Shown: positions 49,191 to 63,141 of the stretch, one piece after another
Numbering within the stretch: the first letter of the stretch is position 1
Layout: each line of letters begins with the position of its first letter
Assembly: GCA_963556195.1 (NCBI GenBank)
Contig: CAUVYP010001208.1
Location: 2,542,001-2,606,000, forward strand
DNA: 64,000 bases
Reading direction: 5' to 3'
From: Sepiola atlantica
Taxonomy: Eukaryota; Mollusca; Cephalopoda; Sepiida; Sepiolidae
Made by a program: the position numbers and the translations under genes
The notes under the pieces: model-generated
The model's database searches: none
Told to the model about the DNA's origin: nothing
What the model saw: the letters and a program-made list of their open reading frames with translations, nothing else

Positions 49191-52100
49191 TTAGCGCGTT
49201 TTAAAGTTGATATCGCTTTTGTTTATAACTTCCACATTTATTCGAATTGTGCAACGAAACTTTGCAGACAGTCGCGGATAGGCCTTTTCCACTGAAGTAC
49301 CAAGTTTCAGAAGTGCAGCTCTTGTACTGCCGGAGATATGTCGATACAAACTGAATACGCAAAACATCAACAAAATTTAGCGCGTTTTAAAGTTGATATC
49401 GCTTTTGTTTATAACTTCCACATTTATTCGAATTGTGCAACGAAACTTTGCACAGATTAGCGGATTCACATTTTACTACTGAAGTACCAAGTTTCAGAAG
49501 TGCAGCTCTTGTACTGCCGGAGATATGTCGATACAAACTGAATACGCAAAACATCAACAAAATTTAGCCCGTTTTAAAGTTGATATCGCTTTTGTTTATA
49601 ACTTCCACATTTATTCGAATTGTGCAACGAAACTTTGCAGACAGTCGCGGAGGCACATTTTTTACTGAAGTACCAAGTTTCAGAAGTGCAGCTCTTTTAC
49701 TGCCGGAGATATGTCGATACAAACTGAATACGCAAAACATCGACAAAATTTAGCGCGTTTTAAAGTTGATATCGCTTTTGTTTATAACTTCCACATTTAT
49801 TCGAATTGTGCAACGAAACTTTGCACAGATTAGCGGAGTCACATGTTCTACTGAAGTACCAAGTTTCAGAAGTGCAGCTCTTGTACTGCCGGAGATATGT
49901 CGATACAAACTGAATACGCAAAACATCAACAAAATTTAGCCCGTTTTAAAGTTGATATCGCTTTTGTTTATAACTTCCACATTTATTCGAATTGTGCAAC
50001 GAAACTTTGCAGACAGTCGCGGAGACAGATGTTCTACTGAAGTATCAAGTTTCAGAAGTGCAGCTCTTGTACTGCCGGAGATATGTCGATACAAACTGAA
50101 TACGCAAAACATCAAAAAAATTTAGCGCGTTTGAAAGTTGATATCGCTTTTGTTTATAACTTCCACATTTATTCGAATTGTGCAACGAAACTTTGCAGAC
50201 AGTCGCGGAGACACATGTTCTACTGATGTACCAAGTTTCAGAAGTGCAGCTCTTGTACTGCCGGAGATATGTCGATACAAACTGAATACGCAAAACATCA
50301 ACAAAATTTAGCGCGTTTTAAAGTTGATATCGCTTTTGTTTATAACTTCCACATTTATTCGAATTGTGCAACGAAACTTTGCACAGATAAGCGGAGTCAC
50401 ATGCTCTACTGAAGTACCAAGTTTCAGAAGTGCAGCTCTTGTACTGCCGGAGATATGTCGATACAAACTGAATACGCAAAACATCGACAAAATTGAGCGC
50501 GTTTTAAAGTTGATATCGCTTTTGTTTATAACTTCCACATTTATTGGAATTGTGAAACGAAACTTTGCACACATTAGCGGAGTCACATTTTCTACTGAAG
50601 TACCAAGTTTCAGAAGTGCAGCTCTTGTACTGCCGGAGATATGTCGATACAAACTGAATACGCAAAACATCAACAAAATTTAGCCCGTTTTCAAGTTGAT
50701 ATCGCTTTTGTTTATAACTTCCACATTTATTCGAATTGTGCAACGAAACTTTGCAGACAGTCGCGGAGGCACATTTTCTACTGAAGTACCAAGTTTCAGA
50801 AGTGCAGCTCTTGTACTGCCGGAGATATGTCGATACAAACTGAATACGCAAAACATCAACAAAATTTAGCGCGTTTTAAAGTTGATATCGCTTTTGTTTA
50901 TAACTTCCACATTTATTCGAATTGTGAAACGAAACTTTGCAGACCGTCGCGGAGACACACGTTCTACTGAAGTACCAAGTTTCAGAAGTGCAGCTCTTGT
51001 ACTGCCGGAGATATGTCGATACAAACTGAATACGCAAAACATCAACAAAATTTAGCGCGTTTTAAAGTTGATATCGCTTTTGTTTATAACTTCCACATTT
51101 ATTCGAATTGTGCAACGAAACTTTGCACAGATTAGCGGAGTAACATTTTCTACTGAAGTACGAAGTTTCAGAAGTGCAGCTCTTGTACTGCCGGAGATAT
51201 GTCGATACAAACTGAATACGCAAAACATCGACAAAATTTAGCGCGTTTTAAAGTTGATATCGCTTTTGTTTATAACTTCCACATTTATTCGAATTGTGCA
51301 ACGAAACTTTGCACAGATTAGCGGAGTCACATTTTCTACTGAAGTACCAAGTTTCAGAAGTGCAGCTCTTGTACTGCCGGAGATATGTCGATACAAACTG
51401 AATACGCAAAACATCAACAAAATTTAGCGCGTTTTAAAGTTGATATCGCTTTTGTTTATAACTTCCACATTTATTCGAATTGTGCAACGAAACTTTGCAG
51501 ACAGTCGCGGAGACACATGTTCTACTGAAGTACCAAGTTTCAGAAGTGCAGCTCTTGTACTGCCGGAGATATGTCGATACAAACTGAATACGCAAAACAT
51601 CAACAAAATTTAGCGCGTTTTAAAGTTGATATCGCTTTTGTTTATAACTTCCACATTTATTCGAATTGTGCAACGAAACTTTGCACAGATTAGCGGAGTC
51701 ACATTTTCTACTGAAGTACAAAGTTTCAGAAGTGCAGCTCTTGTACTGCCGGAGACATGTCGATACAAACTGAATACGCAAAACATCAACAAAATTAAGC
51801 GCGTTTTAAAGTTGATATCGCTTTTGTTTATAACTTCCACATTTATTCGAATTGTGCAACGAAACTTTGCACAGATTAGCGGAGTCACATTTTCTACTGA
51901 AGTACCAAGTTTCAGAAGTGCAGCTCTTGTACTGCCGGAGATATGTCGATACAAACTGAATACGCAAAACATCAAAAAAATTTAGCGCGTTTTAAAGTTG
52001 ATATCGCTTTTGTTTATAACTTCCACATTTATTCGAATTGTGCAACGAAACTTTGCAGACAGTCGCGGATAGGCCTTTTCTACTGAAGTACCAAGTTTCA

Positions 52101-52353
52101 GAAGTGCAGCTCTTGTACTGCCGGAGATATGTCGATACAAACTGAATACGCAAAACATCAAAAAAATTTAGCGCGTTTTAAAGTTGATATCGCTTTTGTT
52201 TATAACTTCCACATTTATTCGAATTGTGCAACGAAACTTTGCACAGATTAGCGGAGTCACATTTTCCACTGAAGTACCAAGTTTCAGAAGTGCAGCTCTT
52301 GTACTGCCGGAGATATGTCGATACAAACTGAATACGCAAAACATCAACAAAAT

Positions 52354-53841
52354 TTAGCGCGTTTTAAAGTTGATATCGCTTTTGTTTATAACTTTCCCAT
52401 TCATTCGAATTGTGCAACGAAACTTTGCAGACAGTCGCGGAGACACATGTTCTACTGAAGTACCAAGTTTCAGAAGTGCAGCTCTTGTACTGCCGGAGAT
52501 ATGTCGATACAAACTGAATACGCAAAACATCAACAAAATTTAGCGCGTTTTAAAGTTGATATCGCTTTTGTTTATAACTTCCACATTTATTCGAATTGTG
52601 CAACGAAACTTTGCACAGATTAGCGGAGTCACAGGTTCTACTGAAGTACAAAGTTTCAGAAGTGCAGCTCTTGTACTGCCGGAGATATGTCGATACAAAC
52701 TGAATACGCAAAACATCGACAAAATTTAGCGCGTTTTAAAGTTGATATCGCTTTTGTTTATAACTTCCACATTTATTCGAATTGTGCAACGAAACTTCGC
52801 ACAGATTAGCAGAGTCACATTTTCTACTGAAGTACCAAGTTTCAGAAGTGCAGCTCTTGTACTGCCGGAGATATGTCGATACAAACTGAATACGCAAAAC
52901 ATCAACAAAATTTAGCGCGTTTTAAAGTTGATATCGCTTTTGTTTATAACTTCCACATTTATTCGAATTGTGCAACGAAACTTTGCACAGATAAGCGGAG
53001 TCACATTTTCTACTGAAGTACCAAGTTTCAGAAGTGCAGCTCTTGTACTGCCGGAGATATGTCGATACAAACTGAATACGCAAAACATCAACAAAATTTA
53101 GCGCGTTTTAAAGTTGATATCGCTTTTGTTTATAACTTCCACATTCATTCGAATTGTGCAACGAAACTTTGCAGACAGTCGCGGAGACACATGTTCTACT
53201 GAAGTACCAAGTTTCAGAAGTGCAGCTCTTGTACTGCCGGAGATATGTCGATACAAACTGAATACGCAAAACATCAACAAAATTTAGCGCGTTTTAAAGT
53301 TGATATCGCTTTTGTTTATAACTTCCACATTTATTCGAATTGTGCAACGAAACTTTGCACAGATTAGCGGAGTCACATGTTCTACTGAAGTACAAAGTTT
53401 CAGAAGTGCAGCTCTTGTACTGCCGGAGACATGTCGATACAAACTGAATACGCAAAACATCAACAAAATTTAGCGCGTTTTAAAGTTGATATCGCTTTTG
53501 TTTATAACTTCCACATTTATTCGAATTGTGCAACGAAACTTTGCACAGATTAGCGGAGTCACATTTTCTACTGAAGTACCAAGTTTCAGAAGTGCAGCTC
53601 TTGTACTGCCGGAGATATGTCGATACAAACTGAATACGCAAAACATCAAAAAAATTTAGCGCGTTTTAAAGTTGATATCGCTTTTGTTTATAACTTCCAC
53701 ATTTATTCGAATTGTGCAACGAAACTTTGCAGACAGTCGCGGATAGGCCTTTTCTACTGAAGTACCAAGTTTCAGAAGTGCAGCTCTTGTACTGCCGGAG
53801 ATATGTCGATACAAACTGAATACGCAAAACATCAACAAAAT
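52354..53841. repeat. 8-monomer block duplicated at 56074-57561 (offset 3720 bp)
   Basis: Order: G with CCCATTCATTCG, I with CACAGGTTC, ca with TTAGCAGAG, ca with GATAAGCGG, G, I with GGAGACATGTC, ca ending CAAAAAAATTTA, D. The offset is exactly 20 monomers. The G and I pair and the TTAGCAGAG monomer occur a third time at 59050-59607. Copy 1 has private ACTTTCCCATTC and ACTTCGCAC. Confidence 0.88.
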
Positions 53842-55515
53842 TTAGCGCGTTTTAAAGTTGATATCGCTTTTGTTTATAACTTCCACATTTATTCGAATTG
53901 TGCAACGAAACTTTGCACAGATTAGCGGAGTCACATTTTCCACTGAAGTACCAAGTTTCAGAAGTGCAGCTCTTTTACTGCCGGAGATATGTCGATACAA
54001 ACTGAATACGCAAAACATCAACAAAATTTAGCGCGTTTTAAAGTTGATATCGCTTTTGTTTATAACTTCCACATTCATTCGAATTGTGCAACGAAACTTT
54101 GCAGACAGTCGCGGAGACACATGTTCTACTGAAGTACCAAGTTTCAGAAGTGCAGCTCTTGTACTGCCGGAGATATGTCGATACAAACTGAATACGCAAA
54201 ACATCAACAAAATTTAGCGCGTTTTAAAGTTGATATCGCTTTTGTTTATAACTTCCACATTTATTCGAATTGTGCAACGAAACTTTGCACAGATTAGCGG
54301 AGTCACAGGTTCTACTGAAGTACAAAGTTTCAGAAGTGCAGCTCTTGTACTGCCGGAGATATGTCGATACAAACTGAATACGCAAAACATCAACAAAATT
54401 TAGCGCGTTTTAAAGTTGATATCGCTTTTGTTTATAACTTCCACATTTATTCGAATTGTGCAACGATACTTTGCACAGATTAGCGGAGTCACATGTTCTA
54501 CTGAAGTACCAAGTTTCAGAAGTGCAGCTCTTGTACTGCCGGTGATATGTCGATACAAACTGAGTACGCAAACTATCAACAAAATTTAGTGCGATTTAAA
54601 GTTGATATCGCTTTTGTTTATAACTTCCACATTTATTCGAATTGTGCAACGAAACTTTGCACAGATAAGCGGAGTCATATGCTCTACTGAAGTACCAAGT
54701 TTCAGAAGTGCAGCTCTTGTACTGCCGGAGATATGTCGATACAAACTGAATACGCAAAACATCGACAAAATTGAGCGCGTTTTAAAGTTGATATCGCTTT
54801 TGTTTATAACTTCCACATTTATTGGAATTGTGCAACGAAACTTTGCACACATTAGCGGAGTCACATTTTCTACTGAAGTACCAAGTTTCAGAAGTGCAGC
54901 TCTTGTACTGCCGGAGATATGTCGATACAAACTGAATACGCAAAACATCAACAAAATTTAGCGCGTTTTAAAGTTGATATCGCTTTTGTTTATAACTTCC
55001 ACATTTATTCGAATTGTGAAACGAAACTTTGCAGACCGTCGCGGAGACACACGTTCTACTGAAGTACCAAGTTTCAGAAGTGCAGCTCTTGTACTGCCGG
55101 AGATATGTCGATACAAACTGAATACGCAAAACATCAACAAAATTTAGCGCGTTTTAAAGTTGATATCGCTTTTGTTTATAACTTCCACATTTATTCGAAT
55201 TGTGCAACGAAACTTTGCACAGATTAGCGGAGTCACATTTGCTACTGAAGTACCAAGTTTCAGAAGTGCAGCTCTTGTACTGCCGGAGATATGTCGATAC
55301 AAACTGAATACGCAAAACATCAACAAAATTTAGCGCGTTTTAAAGTTGATATCGCTTTTGTTTATAACTTCCACATTTATTCGAATTGTGCAACGAAACT
55401 TTGCACAGATTAGCGGAGTCACATGTTCTACTGAAGTACCAAGTTTCAGAAGTGCAGCTCTTGTACTGCCGGAGATATGTCGATACAAACTGAATACGCA
55501 AAACATCAACAAAAT

Positions 55516-56259
55516 TTAGCGCGTTTTAAAGTTGATATCGCTTTTGTTTATAACTTCCACATTTATTCGAATTGTGCAACGAAACTTTGCACAGATTAGC
55601 GGAGTCACATTTTCCACTGAAGTACCAAGTTTTAGAAGTGCAGCTCTTTTACTGCCGGAGATATGTCGATACAAACTGAATACGCAAAACATCAACAAAA
55701 TTTAGCGCGTTTTAAAGTTGATATCGCTTTTGTTTATAACTTCCACATTCATTCGAATTGTGCAACGAAACTTTGCAGACAGTCGCGGAGACACATGTTC
55801 TACTGAAGTACCAAGTTTCAGAAGTGCAGCTCTTGTACTGCCGGAGATATGTCGATACAAACTGAATACGCAAAACATCAACAAAATTTAGCGCGTTTTA
55901 AAGTTGATATCGCTTTTGTTTATAACTTCCACATTTATTCGAATTGTGCAACGAAACTTTGCACAGATTAGCGGAGTCACATTTTCCACTGAAGTACCAA
56001 GTTTCAGAAGTGCAGCTCTTTTACTGCCGGAGATATGTCGATACAAACTGAATACGCAAAACATCAACAAAATTTAGCGCGTTTTAAAGTTGATATCGCT
56101 TTTGTTTATAACTTCCCCATTCATTCGAATTGTGCAACGAAACTTTGCAGACAGTCGCGGAGACACATGTTCTACTGAAGTACCAAGTTTCAGAAGTGCA
56201 GCTCTTGTACTGCCGGAGATATGTCGATACAAACTGAATACGCAAAACATCAACAAAAT
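55516..56259. repeat. Local two-monomer duplication (2 x 372 bp)
   Basis: A ca monomer with CATTTTCCACTG and CTTTTACT followed by a G monomer occurs twice in a row. The second G monomer has CCCCATTCATTCG, the first CCACATTCATTCG. The first ca copy has a private AAGTTTTAG. Confidence 0.85.
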
Positions 56260-57561
56260 TTAGCGCGTTTTAAAGTTGATATCGCTTTTGTTTATAACTT
56301 CCACATTTATTCGAATTGTGCAACGAAACTTTGCACAGATTAGCGGAGTCACAGGTTCTACTGAAGTACAAAGTTTCAGAAGTGCAGCTCTTGTACTGCC
56401 GGAGATATGTCGATACAAACTGAATACGCAAAACATCGACAAAATTTAGCGCGTTTTAAAGTTGATATCGCTTTTGTTTATAACTTCCACATTTATTCGA
56501 ATTGTGCAACGAAACTTTGCACAGATTAGCAGAGTCACATTTTCTACTGAAGTACCAAGTTTCAGAAGTGCAGCTCTTGTACTGCCGGAGATATGTCGAT
56601 ACAAACTGAATACGCAAAACATCAACAAAATTTAGCGCGTTTTAAAGTTGATATCGCTTTTGTTTATAACTTCCACATTTATTCGAATTGTGCAACGAAA
56701 CTTTGCACAGATAAGCGGAGTCACATTTTCTACTGAAGTACCAAGTTTCAGAAGTGCAGCTCTTGTACTGCCGGAGATATGTCGATACAAACTGAATACG
56801 CAAAACATCAACAAAATTTAGCGCGTTTTAAAGTTGATATCGCTTTTGTTTATAACTTCCACATTCATTCGAATTGTGCAACGAAACTTTGCAGACAGTC
56901 GCGGAGACACATGTTCTACTGAAGTACCAAGTTTCAGAAGTGCAGCTCTTGTACTGCCGGAGATATGTCGATACAAACTGAATACGCAAAACATCAACAA
57001 AATCTAGCGCGTTTTAAAGTTGATATCGCTTTTGTTTATAACTTCCACATTTATTCGAATTGTGCAACGAAACTTTGCACAGATTAGCGGAGTCACATGT
57101 TCTACTGAAGTACAAAGTTTCAGAAGTGCAGCTCTTGTACTGCCGGAGACATGTCGATACAAACTGAATACGCAAAACATCAACAAAATTTAGCGCGTTT
57201 TAAAGTTGATATCGCTTTTGTTTATAACTTCCACATTTATTCGAATTGTGCAACGAAACTTTGCACAGATTAGCGGAGTCACATTTTCTACTGAAGTACC
57301 AAGTTTCAGAAGTGCAGCTCTTGTACTGCCGGAGATATGTCGATACAAACTGAATACGCAAAACATCAAAAAAATTTAGCGCGTTTTAAAGTTGATATCG
57401 CTTTTGTTTATAACTTCCACATTTATTCGAATTGTGCAACGAAACTTTGCAGACAGTCGCGGATAGGCCTTTTCTACTGAAGTACCAAGTTTCAGAAGTG
57501 CAGCTCTTGTACTGCCGGAGATATGTCGATACAAACTGAATACGCAAAACATCAACAAAAT

Positions 57562-58491
57562 TTAGCGCGTTTTAAAGTTGATATCGCTTTTGTTTATAAC
57601 TTCCCCATTCATTCGAATTGTGCAACGAAACTTTGCAGACAGTCGCGGAGACACATGTTCTACTGAAGTACCAAGTTTCAGAAGTGCAGCTCTTGTACTG
57701 CCGGAGATATGTCGATACAAACTGAATACGCAAAACATCAACAAAATTTAGCGCGTTTTAAAGTTGATATCGCTTTTGTTTATAACTTCCACATTTATTC
57801 GAATTGTGCAACGAAACTTTGCACAGATTAGCGGAGTCACAGGTTCTACTGAAGTACAAAGTTTCAGAAGTGCAGCTCTTGTACTGCCGGAGATATGTCG
57901 ATACAAACTGAATACGCAAAACATCAACAAAATTTAGCGCGTTTTAAAGTTGATATCGCTTTTGTTTATAACTTCCACATTTATTCGAATTGTGCAACGA
58001 AACTTTGCACAGATTAGCGGAGTCACATTTTCCACTGAAGTACCAAGTTTCAGAAGTGCAGCTCTTTTACTGCCGGAGATATGTCGATACAAACTGAATA
58101 CGCAAAACATCAACAAAATTTAGCGCGTTTTAAAGTTGATATCGCTTTTGTTTATAACTTCCCCATTCATTCGAATTGTGCAACGAAACTTTGCAGACAG
58201 TCGCGGAGACACATGTTCTACTGAAGTACCAAGTTTCAGAAGTGCAGCTCTTGTACTGCCGGAGATATGTCGATACAAACTGAATACGCAAAACATCAAC
58301 AAAATTTAGCGCGTTTTAAAGTTGATATCGCTTTTGTTTATAACTTCCACATTTATTCGAATTGTGCAACGAAACTTTGCACAGATTAGCGGAGTCACAG
58401 GTTCTACTGAAGTACAAAGTTTCAGAAGTGCAGCTCTTGTACTGCCGGAGATATGTCGATACAAACTGAATACGCAAAACATCAACAAAAT
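57562..58491. repeat. Local three-monomer duplication (offset 558 bp)
   Basis: G (CCCCATTCATTCG) and I (CACAGGTTC) at 57562-57933 recur at 58120-58491, separated by one ca monomer with CTTTTACT. The same G-I pair also stands at 56074 and 59050, so this pair has been copied at least four times in 3.3 kb. Confidence 0.85.
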
Positions 58492-59979
58492 TTAGCGCGT
58501 TTTAAAGTTGATATCGCTTTTGTTTATAACTTCCACATTTATTCGAATTGTGCAACGATACTTTGCACAGATTAGCGGAGTCACATGTTCTACTGAAGTA
58601 CAAAGTTTCAGAAGTGCAGCTCTTGTACTGCCGGTGATATGTCGATACAAACTGAGTACGCAAACTATCAACAAAATTTAGTGCGATTTAAAGTTGATAT
58701 CGCTTTTGTTTATAACTTCCACATTTATTCGAATTGTGCAACGAAACTTTGCACAGATAAGCGGAGTCACATGCTCTACTGAAGTACCAAGTTTCAGAAG
58801 TGCAGCTCTTGTACTGCCGGAGATATGTCGATACAAACTGAATACGCAAAACATCGACAAAATTGAGCGCGTTTTAAAGTTGATATCGCTTTTGTTTATA
58901 ACTTCCACATTTATTGGAATTGTGCAACGAAACTTTGCACACATTAGCGGAGTCACATTTTCTACTGAAGTACCAAGTTTCAGAAGTGCAGCTCTTGTAC
59001 TGCCGGAGATATGTCGATACAAACTGAATACGCAAAACATCAACAAAATTTAGCGCGTTTTAAAGTTGATATCGCTTTTGTTTATAACTTCCCCATTCAT
59101 TCGAATTGTGCAACGAAACTTTGCAGACAGTCGCGGAGACACATGTTCTACTGAAGTACCAAGTTTCAGAAGTGCAGCTCTTGTACTGCCGGAGATATGT
59201 CGATACAAACTGAATACGCAAAACATCAACAAAATTTAGCGCGTTTTAAAGTTGATATCGCTTTTGTTTATAACTTCCACATTTATTCGAATTGTGCAAC
59301 GAAACTTTGCACAGATTAGCGGAGTCACAGGTTCTACTGAAGTACAAAGTTTCAGAAGTGCAGCTCTTGTACTGCCGGAGATATGTCGATACAAACTGAA
59401 TACGCAAAACATCGACAAAATTTAGCGCGTTTTAAAGTTGATATCGCTTTTGTTTATAACTTCCACATTTATTCGAATTGTGCAACGAAACTTTGCACAG
59501 ATTAGCAGAGTCACATTTTCTACTGAAGTACCAAGTTTCAGAAGTGCAGCTCTTGTACTGCCGGAGATATGTCGATACAAACTGAATACGCAAAACATCA
59601 ACAAAATTTAGCGCGTTTTAAAGTTGATATCGCTTTTGTTTATAACTTCCACATTTATTCGAATTGTGCAACGAAACTTTGCACAGATAAGCGGAGTCAC
59701 ATTTTCTACTGAAGTACCAAGTTTCAGAAGTGCAGCTCTTGTACTGCCGGAGATATGTCGATACAAACTGAATACGCAAAACATCGACAAAATTGAGCGC
59801 GTTTTAAAGTTGATATCGCTTTTGTTTATAACTTCCACATTTATTGGAATTGTGCAACGAAACTTTGCACACATTAGCGGAGTCACATTTTCAACTGAAG
59901 TACCAAGTTTCAGAAGTGCAGCTCTTGTACTGCCGGAGATATGTCGATACAAACTGAATACGCAAAACATCAACAAAAT

Positions 59980-62900
59980 TTAGCGCGTTTTAAAGTTGAT
60001 ATCGCTTTTGTTTATAACTTCCACATTTATTCGAATTGTGAAACGAAACTTTGCAGACCGTCGCGGAGACACACGTTCTACTGAAGTACCAAGTTTCAGA
60101 AGTGCAGCTCTTGTACTGCCGGAGATATGTCGATACAAACTGAATACGCAAAACATCAACAAAATTTAGCGCGTTTTAAAGTTGATATCGCTTTTGTTTA
60201 TAACTTCCACATTTATTCGAATTGTGCAACGAAACTTTGCACAGATTAGCGGAGTCACATTTGCTACTGAAGTACCAAGTTTCAGAAGTGCAGCTCTTGT
60301 ACTGCCGGAGATATGTCGATACAAACTGAATACGCAAAACATCAACAAAATTTAGCGCGTTTTAAAGTTGATATCGCTTTTGTTTATAACTTCCACATTT
60401 ATTCGAATTGTGCAACGAAACTTTGCACAGATTAGCGGAGTCACATGTTCTACTGAAGTACCAAGTTTCAGAAGTGCAGCTCTTGTACTGCCGGAGATAT
60501 GTCGATACAAACTGAATACGCAAAACATCAACAAAATTTAGCGCGTTTTAAAGTTGATATCGCTTTTGTTTATAACTTCCACATTTATTCGAATTGTGCA
60601 ACGAAACTTTGCACAGATTAGCGGAGTCACATTTTCCACTGAAGTACCAAGTTTCAGAAGTGCAGCTCTTTTACTGCCGGAGATATGTCGATACAAACTG
60701 AATACGCAAAACATCAACAAAATTTAGCGCGTTTTAAAGTTGATATCGCTTTTGTTTATAACTTCCACATTCATTCGAATTGTGCAACGAAACTTTGCAG
60801 ACAGTCGCGGAGACACATGTTCTACTGAAGTACCAAGTTTCAGAAGTGCAGCTCTTGTACTGCCGGAGATATGTCGATACAAACTGAATACGCAAAACAT
60901 CAACAAAATTTAGCGCGTTTTAAAGTTGATATCGCTTTTGTTTATAACTTCCACATTTATTCGAATTGTGCAACGAAACTTTGCACAGATTAGCGGAGTC
61001 ACATGTTCTACTGAAGTACAAAGTTTCAGAAGTGCAGCTCTTGTACTGCCGGAGATATGTCGATACAAACTGAATACGCAAAACATCAACAAAATTTAGC
61101 GCGTTTTAAAGTTGATATCGCTTTTGTTTATAACTTCCACATTTATTCGAATTGTGCAACGATACTTTGCACAGATTAGCGGAGTCACATGTTCTACTGA
61201 AGTACCAAGTTTCAGAAGTGCAGCTCTTGTACTGCCGGTGATATGTCGATACAAACTGAATACGCAAACTATCAACAAAATTTAGTGCGATTTAAAGTTG
61301 ATATCGCTTTTGTTTATAACTTCCACATTTATTCGAATTGTGCAACGAAACTTTGCACAGATAAGCGGAGTCACATGCTCTACTGAAGTACCAAGTTTCA
61401 GAAGTGCAGCTCTTGTACTGCCGGAGATATGTCGATACAAACTGAATACGCAAAACATCGACAAAATTGAGCGCGTTTTAAAGTTGATATCGCTTTTGTT
61501 TATGACTTCCACATTTATTGGAATTGTGCAACGAAACTTTGCACACATTAGCGGAGTCACATTTTCTACTGAAGTACTAAGTTTCAGAAGTGCAGCTCTT
61601 GTACTGCCGGAGATATGTCGATACAAACTTAATACGCAAAACATCAACAAAATTTAGCCCGTTTTCAAGTTGATATCGCTTTTGTTTATAACTTCCACAT
61701 TTATTCGAATTGTGCAACGAAACTTTGAAGACAGTCGCGGAGGCACATTTTCTACTGAAGTACCAAGTTTCAGAAGTGCAGCTCTTGTACTGCCGGAGAT
61801 ATGTCGATACAAACTGAATACGCAAAACATCAACAAAATTTAGCGCGTTTTAAAGTTGATATCGCTTTTGTTTATAACTTCCACATTTATTCGAATTGTG
61901 AAACGAAACTTTGCAGACCGTCGCGGAGACACACGTTCTACTGAAGTACCAAGTTTCAGAAGTGCAGCTCTTGTACTGCCGGAGATATGTCGATACAAAC
62001 TGAATACGCAAAACATCAACAAAATTTAGCGCGTTTTAAAGTTGATATCGCTTTTGTTTATAACTTCCACATTTATTCGAATTGTGCAACGAAACTTTGC
62101 ACAGATTAGCGGAGTCACATTTTCTACTGAAGTACCAAGTTTCAGAAGTGCAGCTCTTGTACTGCCGGAGATATGTCGATACAAACTGAATACGCAAATC
62201 ATCAACAAAATTTAGCGCGTTTTAAAGTTGATATCGCTTTTGTTTATAACTTCCACATTTATTCGAATTGTGCAACGAAACTTTGCACAGATTAGCGGAG
62301 TCACATGTTCTACTGAAGTACCAAGTTTCAGAAGTGCAGCTCTTGTACTGCCGGAGATATGTCGATACAAACTGAATACGCAAAACATCAACAAAATTTA
62401 GCGCGTTTTAAAGTTGATATCGCTTTTGTTTATAACTTCGACATTTATTCGAATTGTGCAACGATACTTTGCACAGATTAGCGGAGTCACATGTTCTACT
62501 GAAGTACCAAGTTTCAGAAGTGCAGCTCTTGTACTGCCGGTGATATGTCGATACAAACTGAATACGCAAACTATCAACAAAATTTAGTGCGATTTAAAGT
62601 TGATATCGCTTTTGTTTATAACTTCCACATTTATTCGAATTGTGCAACGAAACTTTGCACAGATAAGCGGAGTCACATGCTCTACTGAAGTACCAAGTTT
62701 CAGAAGTGCAGCTCTTGTACTGCCGGAGATATGTCGATACAAACTGAATACGCAAAACATCGACAAAATTTAGCGCGTTTTAAAGTTGATATCGCTTTTG
62801 TTTATAACTTCCACATTTATTCGAATTGTGCAACGAAACTTTGCACACATTAGCGGAGTCACATTTTCTTCTGAAGTACCAAGTTTCAGAAGTGCAGCTC

Positions 62901-63141
62901 TTGTACTGCCGGAGATATGTCGATACAAACTGAATACGCAAAACATCAACAAAATTTAGCCCGTTTTAAAGTTGATATCGCTTTTGTTTATAACTTCCAC
63001 ATTTATTCGAATTGTGCAACGAAACTTTGCAGACAGTCGCGGAGGCACATTTTCTACTGAAGTACCAAGTTTCAGAAGTGCAGCTCTTGTACTGCCGGAG
63101 ATATGTCGATACAAACTGAATACGCAAAACATCAACAAAAT
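59980..63141. repeat. Second copy of the 17-monomer block from 28172-31333
   Basis: Same monomer order as the first copy, starting H and ending F, E', CACACATTAGCGG/TTCTTCTG monomer, C. Differences include CATTTTCTACTG at 62026 where the first copy has TTCTTCTG, TTTATGACTTCC near 61503, AACTTAATACG near 61627 and CTTTGAAGACAG near 61725. After this block the window returns to ca, D, ca, C monomers, two of which share a private CAAATTGAATACG. Confidence 0.87.

Noticed and set aside
17569..61657. Longer frames of 82-122 codons on both strands (for example around 17569-17937, 23706-24074, 48271-48618, 59608-59976)
   Set aside because: They arise where the boundary stop is changed (TTTTGCCCG, TTGAGCG, AATTAAG) or where J, K or neighbouring variants remove a stop in another frame. 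They are simply two monomers read through and occur wherever those variants were copied.
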